Shown one piece after another: positions 62,788-64,000 of a stretch of DNA of 64,000 bases; positions within the stretch are counted from its first letter, which is position 1, and every line of letters starts with the position of its first letter. The stretch is from Palsa-295 sp963785585. GTDB lineage: Bacteria > Acidobacteriota > Terriglobia > Acidiferrales > UBA7541. A model generated the notes under the pieces. The model was not told the DNA's origin. It ran no database searches and saw nothing but the letters and a program-made list of their open reading frames with translations. The stretch covers positions 186,001 to 250,000 of the forward strand of contig CAWAVW010000001.1 in the NCBI GenBank assembly GCA_963785585.1, given 5' to 3'. The position numbers and the translations under genes were made by a program.

Positions 62788-64000
62788 ATGTCCACTTCCT
62801 CGAAATTCCCGGTTTTCATCCTTTCCCTCTGCCTCGCCATCGCGGGTATTTCCGCCGCCGCGCGCCCGCAAAATTCGAAATCGCAAAACTCCAAATCGAA
62901 AACTCCCGCCGCCACCGCGCCGTCGCAAGCGGCAGACGATGACCAGGATAAAGATCAGGACAAGGATCAGGACAAGGATCAGGACAAGGATCAGGACAAA
63001 AACGACGAAAAAGACAAGGACCAAGCCGACCCCGATCCCGCGCCCGCCGCCGTCTCTCTCGACGTCTCCCAGGCCTCTCCCCTGATCCGCGAGCTCTACC
63101 TCGCCACCCGCGCCACCAAGGAAAAAGAAATTCTCCCTCACCTCGAGGAAGCCAAAAAACTCATCGACTCCGGCGCTGACGTGAAAGCCACCGACTCCCA
63201 GGGCCGCACCGCCCTTCACTGGGCCGTCTTCGGCTCGAGCTACAACACCAAAACGAAAATCCTTGTCGGCTACGAAGAAATCGCCGACGCCATGATCCAG
63301 CGCGGCGTGGACATCAATCGCGAAGACGCCTACCAGGACACCGCGCTCGACTATCTTCTCTACTCCCCGAATTTCGAAATGCAGACGCTGCTTCTCGAAA
63401 ACGGCGCCACCAGCGGCTTCCTCGTCGCCTTTTACAATTTCTTCAACGAACGCCAGCAGGAACTCGCCCAGCAATTCGCGGCCGCTTCCGCTTCCGGCGC
63501 CGCCCGCAAAACTCCCGGCCCCTCCATGCCGCCCTTGGAAACCATGCTCAGCAAAGCCGATCTCGCTCCGGGCCTCACCCTCAGCGTCCGTCTCGACGGC
63601 CCGGTGTACAGCGACCGTTCCCGCACTGGCGATCCGATGTCCGCCACCGTCACCTACCCGCTCTGCAAAAACGGCGAAAATGTCGAATGCAAACCCGGCG
63701 AACTCATCATTCCGCCGGGAACAAAAATCAACGGCACCATCCTCTTCGCCCAGAAAGCGCCGGACAAATATTCCCGCCCCCGCCTGGTTCTCGATTTTTC
63801 AAATGTTCTGCATTCCGACGGCACGCGTACGCCTCTCTACGCCCGCGTCCTCAACGTCAACAATGCCCGCGAGACCGTTCAGAACAACGAAATTCTCGGC
63901 ATCGTTCAGCCGCACGCCTCCACCAAAGCCACTCTCGCCATGGCCGCTCTCAGCGCCGCCAATCCCATCGCCGGGTACACCATCAAAGGCGTTCAAACCG
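62788..64000 (+). CDS. Secreted ankyrin-repeat protein, 3' end beyond the window
   Basis: At least 404 residues; open to the window end. A signal segment (about 7-25) precedes a low-complexity charged linker of five DQDK units (residues 52-71) and flanking Asp/Lys/Pro sequence. Residues about 100-210 hold ankyrin-type repeats (LIDSGADVKATDSQGRTALHWA near 127-148; the second ends ALDYLL). From about 255 a beta-rich domain with LSVRLDGPVYSDRSRTGD and LPPGT-like turns resembles surface protein modules. Ankyrin repeats suggest protein binding in the periplasm or outside. No good ribosome site was found. Confidence 0.75.
   Translation, partial: MSTSSKFPVFILSLCLAIAGISAAARPQNSKSQNSKSKTPAATAPSQAADDDQDKDQDKDQDKDQDKDQDKNDEKDKDQADPDPAPAAVSLDVSQASPLIRELYLATRATKEKEILPHLEEAKKLIDSGADVKATDSQGRTALHWAVFGSSYNTKTKILVGYEEIADAMIQRGVDINREDAYQDTALDYLLYSPNFEMQTLLLENGATSGFLVAFYNFFNERQQELAQQFAAASASGAARKTPGPSMPPLETMLSKADLAPGLTLSVRLDGPVYSDRSRTGDPMSATVTYPLCKNGENVECKPGELIIPPGTKINGTILFAQKAPDKYSRPRLVLDFSNVLHSDGTRTPLYARVLNVNNARETVQNNEILGIVQPHASTKATLAMAALSAANPIAGYTIKGVQT
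62941..63000 (+). repeat. Five tandem 12-bp units coding DQDK
   Basis: Five in-frame copies of GATCAGGACAAG (first and last slightly varied), encoding Asp-Gln-Asp-Lys each time. Three central copies are identical, so recent slippage expansion is likely. No spacers, so not CRISPR. Confidence 0.9.

Noticed and set aside
62941..63000. CRISPR-like repeat array
   Set aside because: Units are 12 bp, directly tandem, in frame, without spacers; a coding repeat.

Overview
The window looks like chromosome from a GC-rich member of the Acidobacteria. This is inferred from gene content: paired MacB/FtsX-type permeases next to a PadR regulator (the 'acidobacterial duplicated orphan permease' arrangement), a giant SBBP/choice-of-anchor-D surface protein, several Ig-like secreted lipoproteins, and tightly packed genes with many GTG/TTG starts. 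I saw no rRNA, tRNA, CRISPR array, insertion sequence or phage gene.

Layout. (1) 1-2.6 kb: the right end of a lasso-peptide (RiPP) locus, with a 5'-truncated asparagine-synthase-type cyclase, a 49-codon precursor gene at 1332-1481 with a textbook lasso leader motif, and an HPr-kinase-like protein. (2) 2.9-7.3 kb: a large SBBP-repeat surface protein closed by a strong terminator, and a small outer-membrane beta-barrel protein. (3) 7.4-39.7 kb: a very large, almost entirely plus-strand surface-polysaccharide cluster: TPR protein, two O-antigen ligase/polymerase-type membrane proteins, Wza-like export protein, Wzc-like tyrosine autokinase, Wzm/Wzt ABC exporter, about nine glycosyltransferases, seven methyltransferase domains, a carbamoyltransferase, a membrane transglutaminase-like protein and an asparagine synthetase. 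(4) 39.8-47.1 kb: a non-glycan module, with permease, PadR regulator and permease on the plus strand and an ArsR/VOC/secreted-protein operon on the minus strand. (5) 47.2-55.5 kb: the glycan genes resume with a second carbamoyltransferase, a WbuB-like glycosyltransferase, a GDP-mannose 3,5-epimerase-like protein, a WecA/MraY-like phosphosugar transferase, an FAD oxidoreductase, a DUF218 protein and a UDP-xylose-synthase-like SDR. (6) 55.7-64 kb: a SnoaL-like secreted protein, a small membrane protein, two Ig-like lipoproteins, FabH, and the start of a secreted ankyrin-repeat protein that runs off the window.

How the genes work together (inference). Sugars are activated and remodelled by the SDR enzymes, assembled on undecaprenyl phosphate from the WecA-like step by the glycosyltransferases, decorated by methyl and carbamoyl transfer, exported by Wzm/Wzt (Wzt has a long C-terminal domain of the kind that reads modified chain ends), and joined to Wza/Wzc and two ligase/polymerase-type proteins. 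No Wzx flippase was seen, so the locus mixes parts of the ABC-dependent and Wzy-dependent routes. The items most worth a second look are the lasso precursor, the methylation-rich ABC/Wzc hybrid cluster, the non-canonical start of the epimerase at 50279, and several regulatory palindromes.
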